A stretch of 64,000 nucleotides of DNA from assembly GCF_036324505.1 (NCBI RefSeq), contig NC_086351.1:2897001-2961000 (forward strand). The letters are read 5' to 3'. The DNA is from Eleginops maclovinus (taxonomy: Eukaryota > Chordata > Actinopteri > Perciformes > Eleginopidae). Positions 52,248 to 64,000 of this stretch are shown one piece after another. The notes under the pieces were generated by a model, which saw only the letters and a program-made list of their open reading frames with translations, did not search any database and was not told where the DNA came from. The position numbers were made by a program, and so were the translations under genes. Every line of letters begins with the position of its first letter. Position 1 is the stretch's first letter.

Positions 52248-53076
52248 CACTGCTCCAAAAAAATAAAGGAACTCTTTTTTTTCAGAACATCAAGTCAATT
52301 AAACGTCTGAGATATTGATCCGGTCAGATAGCAGAGGGTTTTGTTAATCCGTTTCAGCTGCTGTGGTGTCAATGAAATTATCAACAGGTGCACAAGAGAC
52401 ACGACCCTTAAAACAGGTAGGGTTTTGCAGCTGGAGGCCACTGACATTGTCCCCTTCCTCAAGTTTTTTGACCGGTTTTCACCAGTTTTGCATTTGGCTA
52501 TAGGGTCAGTGTCACCACTGGTAGGATGAGGTGAAAAACCTGGACCCTACAGAGGTTGCACAGGCAGTCCAACACATCAATACCTGCCATTACCAGAAGG
52601 CTTGCTGTGTCTCCCAGCACAGTCTCAAGAGCATGGAGGAGATTCCAGGAGACAGGTAGTTAATTTCTTTAATGACGAATCCTGAAATCCCATTATCCAT
52701 TAATCCTCTGAGACCCACATCAGGACAATTCCGTTTTTGCTTTTCTTTTGCCTTGTAAATTATCCTTCTTTTTAACAGTACAATCAAGTTTTACACATCC
52801 CAGCGATCAGCACAACCTCAAGTAAGGTTATTTGTCACTCATTAAAGACTTCTATACATTATAATAGGGGATATTTGGCCATAAAACTAGAAATATCTAA
52901 AAACGCACCTTGAATTCCTAACTTATTTCGTCAAAACAGAACTGCTAAGCATAATATTGTAAAAGAAAAAACATTCAACACAGAAAGTTTCACACACTTG
53001 TTGGGATTGTGCCAGAAGTGATTAGAAGCTTCTCACTTCTTCTGTCCACGACGTAGAACCATTCTTTTGGGCAGTG
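52248..53076 (+). mobile_element. Internally deleted Tc1-like transposon
   Basis: It is flanked by TA at 52246-52247 and 53077-53078. The left end CACTGCTCCAAAAAAATAAA and the right end TTCTTTTGGGCAGTG are imperfect inverted repeats. The left 430 bp matches the leader and first transposase codons of a common fish Tc1 family (TGGACCCTACAGAGGTTGCA, GAGATTCCAGGAGACAGG), but the frame is broken and the catalytic domain is gone. Non-autonomous remnant. Confidence 0.75.
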
Positions 53077-53646
53077 TATATCATGGCAGTTCCTGTCCAC
53101 AGTCACACACAGGGGTCTTCATGGGAGTATGGTGTCTCAGATTTCCCTGTGGAGATGTAGCCGTTGGTAGTGGTTTACACCCAACCCTTCAATCAAGCCA
53201 GGCGGCATCAGTGTGCTTAAATCAGTGAAAGTAAATATTATAGAAATACAGGCCACATTTTAAATGATACTGTCACAGTTATGATGTGTTATAGTTAATA
53301 AAGAACAACTCCGAACACTCTTGTTTCTGATCTGTTTTAATGTGAGGCTTTTTTTCTGTTTCATTTTATAGACTCAACATAATATTGGTATTATCTTCTT
53401 CTTCAGGCTTCCCTACTCTCGTGCATGTCTACTCTTTCAATTCTCTTCGTCCCCAGCATCCTTTTCCCCCGGCAGAAATCTGTGCAATGGATCTTCGCTG
53501 CTTTGTGTCTGAGATTTGTCATCTTCTCTTCTCGTTCAGGAGGACAGCTGCCTTTGTGTCGCCGTGGTGTTGAGCCCCGGTGAAAAGGCAACAGAGACGA
53601 GGCAATGAGCTAAGTGATGTTTAGCTCTTTGCCTGCTTCGAACCAA
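53077..53646. other. Intergenic, no gene seen
   Basis: ORFs on opposite strands at 53385-53591 overlap and have no domain. Confidence 0.4.
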
Positions 53647-53760
<114 letters not shown>

Positions 53761-53871
53761 TAGAAAGACAGGCCAACAAACACATCTACACACACATATA
53801 GATAAAACCCAAAAAGTCATGTCAGTGCACCCAGCAGTCGTAGAAGCTGGCTCCAAACCTCTAAACAATCA

Positions 53872-53872
<1 letters not shown>

Positions 53873-53960
<88 letters not shown>
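53873..53960. repeat. (CA)n microsatellite
   Basis: About 44 units. Confidence 0.97.
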
Positions 53961-53962
<2 letters not shown>

Positions 53963-54187
53963 TGCTCTGTCAGGCTGGAGTTGACGTTGACAGGCTGCTC
54001 TTTTGTCCATCATTCACCCGCAGACAAGAGCACAAACAAGAGGGAGAGAGAGGGAGAGATAAAAGCCCTCCCCCCTGCCCGCCGTAATCCAATTACAGGC
54101 CTGCAAATTTGATTGGCGCCCCAGGAGTGTGCCTTCAGCTGTCCGTCATTAGCGACTGGAGAACAGGGGGGCTTGCTGAGGGTGCTG

Positions 54188-54315
<128 letters not shown>

Positions 54316-56984
54316 TGAGACAGAGCAGAACTCACACTTTATCTCTCCTGGCTCAAAGACGTCTCCTCTGTCTTCATGTGCCAATGCCCAATGTCTACCT
54401 CCCAGTTAGCGTCCATTAGAACCAAATGGAGCTCGGTGAAAAACGCCGTTTATTAAACATTTGTCAGATTATAAAAACGTGCCGCAGATTCCTGAGGTGG
54501 GACTCATCTTCCCATGAGCCGCACAATCACGGCGGGAGGAGATAAAAAGCTGAAAATGAGGTTTAAAGAAAAGCAAACACGTTCTGCTGTCTGTCTGATT
54601 GATCTCGCACATCCTGGTGACTTTTAGGAAGGGAATAAGAGCGGAAATGTAAGAGGTCTGGATTGGCTGAGTGGATAAAGTGATGGAGAGTCTGCTACAA
54701 ATCCAAGGCCAAAGCCACTGAATTTATATAGCTCTTTCATCCAAAGCATGTCCATTTTGGATCTAATTTTTGCCTTTTTTTTGCAATTGAGGTTTGTTGA
54801 TACCCAGGACACTTTGAGATGTATCACTCCAGCATACAATATGACTTATTATAGATTAAACTGCTGATTATTTGAGTAATTGCTTAATTAATTAGTCTAA
54901 ACATTTTTGTAAAATGAACAAGTCCAAGGTGGTTAATGTCAAAAACCATAAATAGAATTACTTTACTATAATGTAGAAATGAGTTAATTAGCAACCATCA
55001 GTTTCTGAGGGTCTGAAAACAACATCTTCTGACGTTTTTTGCATCAAAACGATGAATTGATAATCAAAATAGTTAGAAATGAGGTCTGCTGTCGACATTT
55101 CGTTGCATTTCTATCCTTCACTTTCGTCCGAAATCACATATAAATACAATGTCAAAATATTTGTTGAATTGCATTGAAATTTGTGCTGGATTTTGGAGGC
55201 TGGGGGACACTTTGAAAATAGGAGTCAAAAACCAAAACCTGAGACTGATTGATGGACGGTTAGCTCTTGAGTTACGCCTCACAAAGCTCTTAATGATTTA
55301 GGTTACTAAATAACTGTAATTAAAATGAAAACCAAATTAGAAGACATTTGATAGTTTTCTGAGGCAGTTGTCTTTTGGTATTTCAGCTAAGAAACAGACC
55401 AACATTTATTAAACGTGTTCTCAGATTCAGTTTGTGTATTTGTTTTTATGTTTCTGTAAAGGTTTGGCAGCTGCAGACCAATCCATTCTGAGTAAGAGGC
55501 TTGAGAGTTTCTTCTCCCTGCTCCTTTCGTACAGTCTGCATGTTATGTGATTTGATAAATGAATGAAAATATGCTGCGTCTGCAATTTAACTAGCCTCTT
55601 TTATTACTATGATAAACCAAATAAGCTCCACTAGTGTCTCTGCAGCCCAAAAGTGAAACCAAGAGACTGTCATCACTGAAAAAACTGAAGCTTTGACTTT
55701 AATTAAATGTATTATGTCAACAAATAACTGTCGTGGGCTTCACTGTGTTTGGAAAAGGGGTCGGGACACTTTTTTCAGATACAAATAAAACTGTATTTTG
55801 CGCCACTTTTTATTTTTCCTTAATATTTGCAACACCTCTAGACAGGAACCAGTATACGTGTGTGGCCAGGGAAAAATGATCAAGGAATCCAATGATCTCT
55901 TAAAGATTCTTGAACCCGCCTGTCGTTTGCAAACCGAACCCCTGCAGAAGATATTTTGGTTTTTGTTTTAACATGTAAACTACGCATTCTGTGACAAGGA
56001 AATAAAGCAAAGTGACAACATTTACTTCAGGCAAACAGGCCAAACAACATTCCCCACAAGCATGTTTTTGGGTCATTTTAGCGTCAGTAGAGTCAGGATC
56101 TACATATCCTGTTTCAAAGTGCAGTTTCTGTGCCTGCTACTGCAAAGCGGGAGCAAGGTTTGTTTGTTTTTACATCTTTTATTAAAAGTATTTGCACATT
56201 GCACTTCTGAACACTAAGTCAGTGAAATGTTTATTACATTTCTTTGCAATTTTTCAGAACATTTATAGGTTATACATTTCAAAAAGTGGTGGAGACACGT
56301 CCCCAGCGTGAATGACGCCTCTGATAACTGTATTAGGTTAATTGAAAGCAATAATATTAGTTTTAAATCAAATATAGTAGGTTCAACTCAATATTGTTGC
56401 TTTCAACAAACCTAATATAGTTATGTGTCATGTGTTGACATAATACATTCAATTGAAGTCAATGTTTCAGTGTTTTCAGTGAAGGGTAAAGTACAACCTG
56501 CAAGGAAACAAGGTGTTAATGGACAGCGAGGGGAAATTGAAAGTGAAAACACCTGAAATGTGTCGGTTGCCTCGTAAAACGTTGCATATTTCTGACATGA
56601 GTTTTGCTTCAAACCCAGCATCTAAGGAAGTCCTGTTCTTCCCGTGAATGCTAGTATGTGCTTCTGGATGCCAGCGAGACGCCAGACATCTCAGCGCGGA
56701 GCCTTGTATCTGCCGAGGGAAGATCAGTGAGGAAGTCACAGACATGGCCCCGTGGCTTATCTTTTATTGGCTGGCTCCTCCGTCAAGCTTATCTTTATTG
56801 GCTGGCTCCTCCTGAGGACAGCCTGTGAGCCATGCAGGGCCGAGGTGGAGGTGGGGTGGGGGGGGGGGGTGCTGCCAGGATGACTGGGGCCAACACAGAT
56901 AGCTCTATCATCAGTGTGGGAAAAACACACAACGCTGTTTCCACCTTCAGAGACAGACTGAGGATTTACTTTTCCTTGTCTTCG
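54316..56984. other. Intergenic, no gene seen
   Basis: About 2.7 kb of mostly AT-rich unique DNA. Short ORFs only (54624-54839, 56421-56745), none with a recognised domain. Confidence 0.45.
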
Positions 56985-57069
56985 CCTTACTTCCTCTCCT
57001 TACTTCCTCTCCTTACTTCCTCTCCTTATTTCCTCTCCTTACTTCCTCTCCTTACTTCCTCTCCTTAGT
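56985..57069. repeat. 13-bp minisatellite, polypyrimidine
   Basis: Unit CCTTACTTCCTCT, about six copies. Confidence 0.93.
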
Positions 57070-57182
57070 CCTCCTACGTCCCTCTCCATCAGTCGGCCAT
57101 TGTTTTGACCTCACTAGCCATTTTGCACCTCCTGTTGCTCATTCAGCTGATGATTAGGTTCAGTGTGAAGTGAACAAATGTG

Positions 57183-57995
<813 letters not shown>

Positions 57996-58200
57996 ATTGG
58001 CCCCCTTTAGCTTAGCGGTGGTGACGTGAAGTCATGTGACCGTGCTTTGTTTCCTTTATAGCCCAACGTTAGAGTTGTACTATCATAAATGTGTGTTTTA
58101 TGCCAAAAACGAATGGAAAAATCCCATTAGGCTACTTTTATTCAAGTAGCACATGCTATGCTAACCTCCAAGTTGGCCTTCAAAAATACATCATCCCTGC
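57996..58200 (+). repeat. Single-unit relative of the 72-bp array plus tail
   Basis: TTTAGCTTAGCGGTGGTGAC, GAAGTCATGTGACCGTGC and TTTCCTTTATAGCCCAACGT match the 18766 array. The following sequence shares words with 19121-19330. Confidence 0.75.
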
Positions 58201-58290
58201 ACCAGAATAGAGATATAATCAACTGTCTGTCTTTCCTGTCAGCTCTCAGTCAGGAAGCTCTTTCCCCATGGCCCCTGGACCCCCTTATCA

Positions 58291-58337
58291 GCCCCCCCCC
58301 CCACACACACACACGCACACACACACACACACACACC
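58291..58337. repeat. Poly(C) next to (CA)n
   Basis: About 11 C, then about 18 CA units with one GC. Confidence 0.93.
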
Positions 58338-59523
58338 TTCTGTGCCAACACGGCTCCACCACCAACCCCTTACAAACACTGATGTCCAACATGTCTCCAA
58401 AATTCTGATACGTGTGTGTGTGTCTGTCTCGTGCCTTGAATGACATCACTAGAACCAAAAACAGGGAAGTGTGTGTGTCTGGAGAGGTGGTCGCCATGAC
58501 AACAGCATCATGCATCCCATGGGAGTGTGTACTGGAGGCTTATCACTCTGGAAAAGCTTTTAAAACAGTAAAAAAAAAAAAAAATAGAGTCGAGGCTTAA
58601 GGAAGCAGAGCCCGATGGGTAAATAAGTTAACCAGGATCCATCTCCGCCATTTAAGACCAGTTCCCGTATTCCCTGATTACTTACGGAAAACTGTGTTTG
58701 TGTGTGTGTGTGTGTGGTGTGTGTGGGTCTTTGTGTAGATATTTATTTCATTCTGCACGGTTCATTGACTCAGTGTTAGTGGTTGGTTGGTGTTCCCAGT
58801 TATCAGCTGATTAGTTTCTGCTTTAGTTGAACATTAAAGGAGCTGCAAGATTACTAGACTCCATGCATTGATCAAATCCACTCCATTTATGTACAGAAAA
58901 TACAAAAAGTAACCAACAGTCTTCATGTTTTACAAAAGACACTGTACTGTGTGTGGGTCGGACAAACAGAGATGACATTATTCTGTATTTTAACTTTTAA
59001 CTTCCTCTCCCAAAGAGTTTTTTTCTGGGTTTGTGTTTCTTTTTGTTCGCAGGATTATGGAAAAACTAATGGCTTCAAAATGTGTTAAACCTGGTGGAAG
59101 GATGAAGCACGGGCCAAAGAATGAACCATAACCTTTGAATGCACAACCTCACAGGAGTTTTCGGTTTACGGTGAAGACAAAATACAATCAGCTTTTTAAA
59201 GAAGTGTCCGTTCTTCTTTTCTTCTTCTTTAAAAAAAAAGATGTACAACAAGTAAAAGTTGGATATAAAAACTATACTGACACTCAGTATTAATTATATT
59301 TCCCCTTATCTGTGTTGTCTCATGTCTCTTATCTGGTCTGCTAATCACATCAGGGCTGACAGCGCCATGACAATCTGCAGCGCTGTCCACTGATTGGCTG
59401 ATGAACAGGAAGTGATTTATGCAACAACATTAAAATACAGAGCAGGGTTTTTAGGGTTGAGGCTCAGCAAGCATTTATCTGAACGAAAGACAAGAAACAC
59501 AGGGCTTACACCTTGAGCATGTG

Positions 59524-59524
<1 letters not shown>
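58338..59524. other. Intergenic, no gene seen
   Basis: Unique DNA with a short GT run at about 58700-58720. Confidence 0.45.
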
Positions 59525-59562
<38 letters not shown>

Positions 59563-59583
59563 ACACACACACACACACACACA
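59525..59583. repeat. (CA)n microsatellite
   Basis: About 29 units with one GA change. Confidence 0.96.
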
Positions 59584-59705
59584 CCATCCAGACGTGCCTC
59601 CTTATCTCTCAGCTCCTTGGCCACATCTTAACACACTAACCATGTACAAATATGGAGAGAACAAAACACTGTCAACACCATCCCATTCAAACCAGTATAG
59701 ACCAG

Positions 59706-59707
<2 letters not shown>

Positions 59708-59799
<92 letters not shown>
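59708..59799. repeat. (CA)n microsatellite
   Basis: About 46 units. Confidence 0.97.
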
Positions 59800-59803
<4 letters not shown>

Positions 59804-59898
59804 ACCTCCAGGCTCCTCCTGCACGAAACACAGACTCACTCGGGTTGACACACAGTTTTCTCTTTGCTACTTAAATGCTCAGACACTTTCACTAGACA

Positions 59899-60091
<193 letters not shown>

Positions 60092-60093
<2 letters not shown>

Positions 60094-60770
60094 CCACCCC
60101 CCCTCCCTGGGAAAGGGGTGAGAGGACAGCAGGACGTCACTGTTAGCTTTACATACCACTCACAGCGCTCTGATAAGACAAGCCGAGGAGCCGACTCCTT
60201 CAGACCCACGGCCGGATCCTGACCGTCTGCTGACAAGGAGGTTAAAAATATTAAGTACACTTGCACCACATACTAGGAAATCCTGCCATTTAGTATTGCT
60301 TGTCTGTTGAATAATACTCAACACATCCTGCTTAATAAACAGCCAGCTAAGCCTTACTTCTCCTATTCCTGTTGGTTTAAATATGTGTCCTATTTGATGC
60401 ATAAAACATAAAACTCTGATGCGGCTAAAACTTCTGGTAATCTGTCAAATATCATCAAATCTGGTCTGGTGTGAATTTCATGTTATAATGTTGCAGCAAG
60501 TTCAAAGATAGTGTTTGCTGCACATTACTGTATATTATAAAAATGCTTGCCATGTAGGCTGTGTTTACTGGAGAGGTGTCGTAGCTGAGATTCTTCCCGT
60601 TCCAAAGATGTATGGGATGTGTTGATTTGATACAACCAAGCCAGTGTTTCATTGTGTACTTTCAACCACAGTATATGGTCCGGACCCACCGGTGGGCTCA
60701 TCAAGTTCAGCATTCACTGCATTCACTGTGATGAATATAAAACATAAGATTTTCCTCTGGTTCAAAACAT
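60092..60770. other. Intergenic, no gene seen
   Basis: Short ORFs only. The 3' part may already belong to the LINE that follows. Confidence 0.4.
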
Positions 60771-61316
60771 GTGTCCAGCGCTTCTCTGACATGTTTACTG
60801 ATCAGGAAAGCTGGCTCAGTCATCGGCATCAAACTGGACAATTTTGAGGCTGTGGTGGAGAGGATGACTCTCAACAGATTATTATCCATCATGGATAACC
60901 CCCCCCACACACCCTCTCCACCTGCAGCTGGACAGACAGCGGAGCTCCTTCTCCAACAGACTGCTCCAGCTCCGCTGTCACAAGGACAGGTACAGCAGAA
61001 CCTTCCTGCCTACTGCCATCACTCTGTATATCAATTCAGCTCTCTGCTCCATAGCTTCACTGTGATCACTGGACTTAAATCATTCTGTGCATTCTGGATT
61101 TATTCTATTTAATATTCTACACCTTCACACTGATGGTACATATTATATCCTGCTTTACTTTTTGTTTTTGTTCATAATTTGTCCCAAATGTATATTTTTT
61201 ACCCTCTTTTTAAATGGTATTTTATTTTATTGTAATTACATTGCCTTATTTTTATGCTGCTGCAACGAAAACATTTCCCAAATTGGGATCAATAAAGTAC
61301 TTTATACTTTACAGTA
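60771..61316 (+). mobile_element. Non-LTR retrotransposon (L2/Rex1-like) 3' end
   Basis: The C-terminal coding remnant reads KAGSVIGIKLDNFEAVVERM then TLNRLLSIMDNP, the usual end of the reverse transcriptase protein of this LINE type, with later frameshifts. The 3' tail has TTATGCTGCTGCAACGAAAA and TTGGGATCAATAAAGTACTT, the standard LINE tail. A 5'-truncated, dead copy. Clade name is from memory. Confidence 0.75.
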
Positions 61317-62070
61317 AGGGAGGGGCATTCAGGGCGAGAAAGTGAGAGGTTTTTCCTACTCGAGGGGCACAGAGCTCGCACCTGTGAGAAGATATGATGC
61401 ATTGTGTCACACAGCGGGAGAAAGTGAGAGGTTCCCGTCACTTAGAGTAAACTGTTGTGTCTGGAAGGTGTGGGGGGACATAAGCACAATAAATGTAAGC
61501 GTGTGCGTTCAGACACACATTAGAAATGTATTGATTACTGTTCCAGATTATTCTGTACAAGATTGGGGAGAAGAGGGTTGGATTGGACAGAAAGGACCTG
61601 AAAGAAGGACACGTGTGTTACTAGTTCACTAATGTGAGCCGTTCTATAATTATGGCTCACTAATGGCCCTTAAGGAGCCGCTATTAGGATGTGAGATAGT
61701 TTATCTAGAGCTGACCTGCACTGACATGACTCAGACCCTGAAGTTTCGTTTGATGCTTATACTCTCATACGTTAACCTATGTTAGATTTTAAAAGCAGGA
61801 CTTTAAACTGTACTGCTCATTGTAGTTAATTAAATGCATGCATATTTTAGCTTGTGGTGTTTATGTATTTTTCTGACATGAATATACTTTACCTGCAATA
61901 TTTGACTCTAATTCAAACGACTCTGTTTCATTTTCACAATTGTTTTTGTTTTATTTTATTATTTTGTCCTTTTATAATATGCTGCGTTGTTGGAGGAGCT
62001 CGGGACCTATTGCCATAACTACGATGTAGATACTTTGCATTGGATAATAAAACCCTTGAACCTTGAAATA
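61317..62070. other. Intergenic; possible LINE tail at its end
   Basis: 62030-62065 has TTGGATAATAAAACCCTTGA followed by ACCTTGAA, the plus-strand form of a tail like that at 36984. The rest is unique, with no gene. Confidence 0.35.
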
Positions 62071-62071
62071 C

Positions 62072-62090
62072 CTGAATACTTCTTCCACAG
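62072..62090 (+). repeat. Right-end fragment of the hAT-like AGTACT family
   Basis: CTGAATACTTCTTCCACAG is the reverse complement of the family left end with few changes. Confidence 0.4.
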
Positions 62091-62142
62091 TTGCATTTTA
62101 ACTTTTTATCACTTACTGACCACAGCACTGACTCTCTAACCC

Positions 62143-62170
62143 CCCCCCCCCACACACACACACACACACA
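62143..62170. repeat. Poly(C) next to (CA)n
   Basis: About 10 C, then about nine CA units. Confidence 0.9.
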
Positions 62171-62499
62171 TTATGCACAATGCTACCTCTTTAAAAGTGC
62201 ACAGCTCTTCCACTCTCATTCTGATTTACTGCAGACTTTATTTTATTTTTCACAGTCACACATTCATATCGTAATTCTTCATTTTAATTTCCTTTAAAAA
62301 AATGCATCATAACCAGGTTTGGGGGTAACAGATTACGTGCAGCAGGATTTTGTAATCAGGATACGACCTAACATACAGTACATATTAATCTAAAACAGAG
62401 CATTCATTTATTTATTTGCTTTATATTTTGTTAACTTCAATAGTGTTTATAGTTTATAGATTATAAGTCGTCATAGTCAACTGTATATATATTTTTTCT

Positions 62500-62620
62500 C
62501 TAGTTTGAGATGTTTATACCTTCATTTCTAATGATGTGTCTTGTATTGTTTTATGCTGCTGCAACACAAACACTTCCCAGTTTGGGATTGATAAAGTAGT
62601 TCTTATCTTATCTTATTTCA
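62500..62620 (+). mobile_element. LINE 3' tail, second copy
   Basis: TTATGCTGCTGCAACACAAA and TTTGGGATTGATAAAGTAGT match the tail at 61240-61300, followed by (TTATC)n-like slippage. Only the 3' end is present. Confidence 0.65.
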
Positions 62621-63064
62621 GCTCAGAATAAAATGTTCCTTGTTTAAACGGTAGTATGTGTGTCAGTGTTGGTGTAAAGGCTAGTGCCTGAATATGCTTG
62701 AATGAAGGGCAGGTTTTCCTATAAATAAATCTTGTTTGACCCTAAATATCTTGGTTTCTTCTTTTCTAAGGTCACATTAATCTGATGTCTCACATAAAAC
62801 ACTACCGTATTGATAACCCTCCTCACCCTGACCATTGCACACCAAACGTGTTGTCTGTGAGATCCTCCTTGGCATTGAACCTGTTCCTGACGTACCGTCT
62901 TTGATAGTGAGAGCTGATGTGAGACTGAACAACGAGGTGGAAGTGAAACATCGGACAGTTAAACCTGTGGAGCTGCAGCGGTGTGGAGCTATGGGGGGGT
63001 CAGCAGGTCATAGGAGGAGGCCTGAGGGTTCAGGGACAGGCTGTCTGTCTGTGAGCTAATCCTG

Positions 63065-63068
<4 letters not shown>
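62621..63068. other. Intergenic; exon-like segment at 62833-62972
   Basis: See findings. The piece is open in three frames over two strands, so no call is made. Confidence 0.3.

Positions 63069-63108
<40 letters not shown>
63069..63108. repeat. (CA)n microsatellite
   Basis: About 20 units. Confidence 0.95.
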
Positions 63109-63112
<4 letters not shown>

Positions 63113-63206
63113 AGACCTGACCTCTCCTTCACCAATAGCTTCACAGACTGGACCTCGAAGCACGTGTTTACATCTGTGTCTCAGTTTTGCATAAATCTGT
63201 CTTTGC

Positions 63207-63375
<169 letters not shown>

Positions 63376-63830
63376 CGTTCATGACAGTGTCCTCAATCCA
63401 TCGTCCTGCTGCAGCACGGCCACAGACAGGGAGGCAGGGTGGGGGTCAGAGGTCGCGGAGAAACAGAAGTCTCCGGCCACATCCATCTCTCATCGCTCCA
63501 TCGTTCCTCACCTTGTTTTTCAACACTTCTTTCTTGGAAAAATGATTTCTGCGGTTTACATCTCATTTTACAGAGCTGAATTCAATAAAGTTGTGCAGGT
63601 TCTTTTTGTATTCATCAATCCGATTTTGTTTGTGGCTCATATTATATATTATGGCTATGAACTGTATCTCTATAAGTCACAAAGGTGAGGGAAATATATG
63701 GGTGTAATGTGTAATTGGTGCAAACACAAAACAGAAGTGGCTTTACAAGTGGTACAAAAATGGCAAGAACAGGGGAGGAATAGAAGAAAAGAAAAAAGGT
63801 AAAAACTAATAAAACATTAAAAAAGGATGA

Positions 63831-63950
63831 AATAATAATAATTATAATAATTATTACAATAATTATAATAATTATTATAATAATTATTATAATAATAATT
63901 ATTATAATAATTATTATTATAATAATTACAATAATTATAATAATAATAAT
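63831..63950. repeat. (TAA)n/(TTA)n AT-only repeat
   Basis: AATAATTATAATAATTATTA-type trinucleotide units in alternating sense, almost entirely A/T apart from occasional C, so largely self-complementary. Confidence 0.92.
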
Positions 63951-64000
63951 GCATATGTTATTTCTGACAAAAACATAAAAATATCCCTTGATTTATCATT

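Noticed and set aside
60771..61112. Independent 113-aa gene
   Set aside because: Its N-terminal half is the end of a LINE reverse transcriptase protein and the rest is frameshifted, so it is part of a dead retrotransposon copy.

Overview
This is a 64 kb piece of vertebrate nuclear DNA, almost certainly from a ray-finned fish of the percomorph type. The evidence is an intron-split gene with GT-AG junctions, Tc1/mariner, hAT and TTAA-flanked elements of kinds common in fish genomes, LINE 3' tails, and a very heavy load of (CA)n/(GT)n microsatellites. By eye I count roughly 35 CA/GT tracts totalling about 3 kb. There are no prokaryotic-style operons.

Layout. Positions 305-3512 (+) carry the last six coding exons of a dpy19l1-type gene (multi-pass ER C-mannosyltransferase family). 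All exon phases join and the stop is at 3510-3512. Its probable 3' UTR runs to about 5.4 kb, where an AATAAA sits, and contains a 22-bp minisatellite at 4565-5095. The rest of the window is a gene desert with no second gene I can name. It contains a decayed hAT transposase C-terminus with one in-frame stop (8210-8957); a 215-bp MITE with 13-bp inverted ends and a 7-bp target duplication (10595-10809); a structurally complete Tc1/mariner element with an intact DD34E transposase (15303-16952); a deleted Tc1 relative (52248-53076); and LINE 3' ends near 60.8-61.3 kb and 62.5 kb. It also holds at least five copies or pieces of a TTAA-flanked non-autonomous element, several pieces of a hAT-like non-autonomous family built around a 33-bp tandem repeat, and satellite-like arrays at 18766-19120 (72-bp unit) and 33500-34390 (about 34/40-bp units).

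Between the repeats are several unique blocks (about 24.0-24.2, 25.06-26.05, 26.74-27.0, 31.6-31.95, 32.78-32.97, 36.18-36.43 and 40.88-41.1 kb) whose texture resembles conserved non-coding elements: they are rich in TAATTA-like and homeodomain-type words and lack repeats and long ORFs. That is inference, since no alignment could be run. One unassigned terminal-exon-like ORF lies on the minus strand at 48762-48965.

I did not find a convincing new multi-gene system. The most checkable points are the apparently intact Tc1 element, the two related composite 33-mer arrays 35 kb apart, the paired opposite-strand CA/GT arms that could form long hairpins, and the minisatellite in the dpy19l1 3' UTR.
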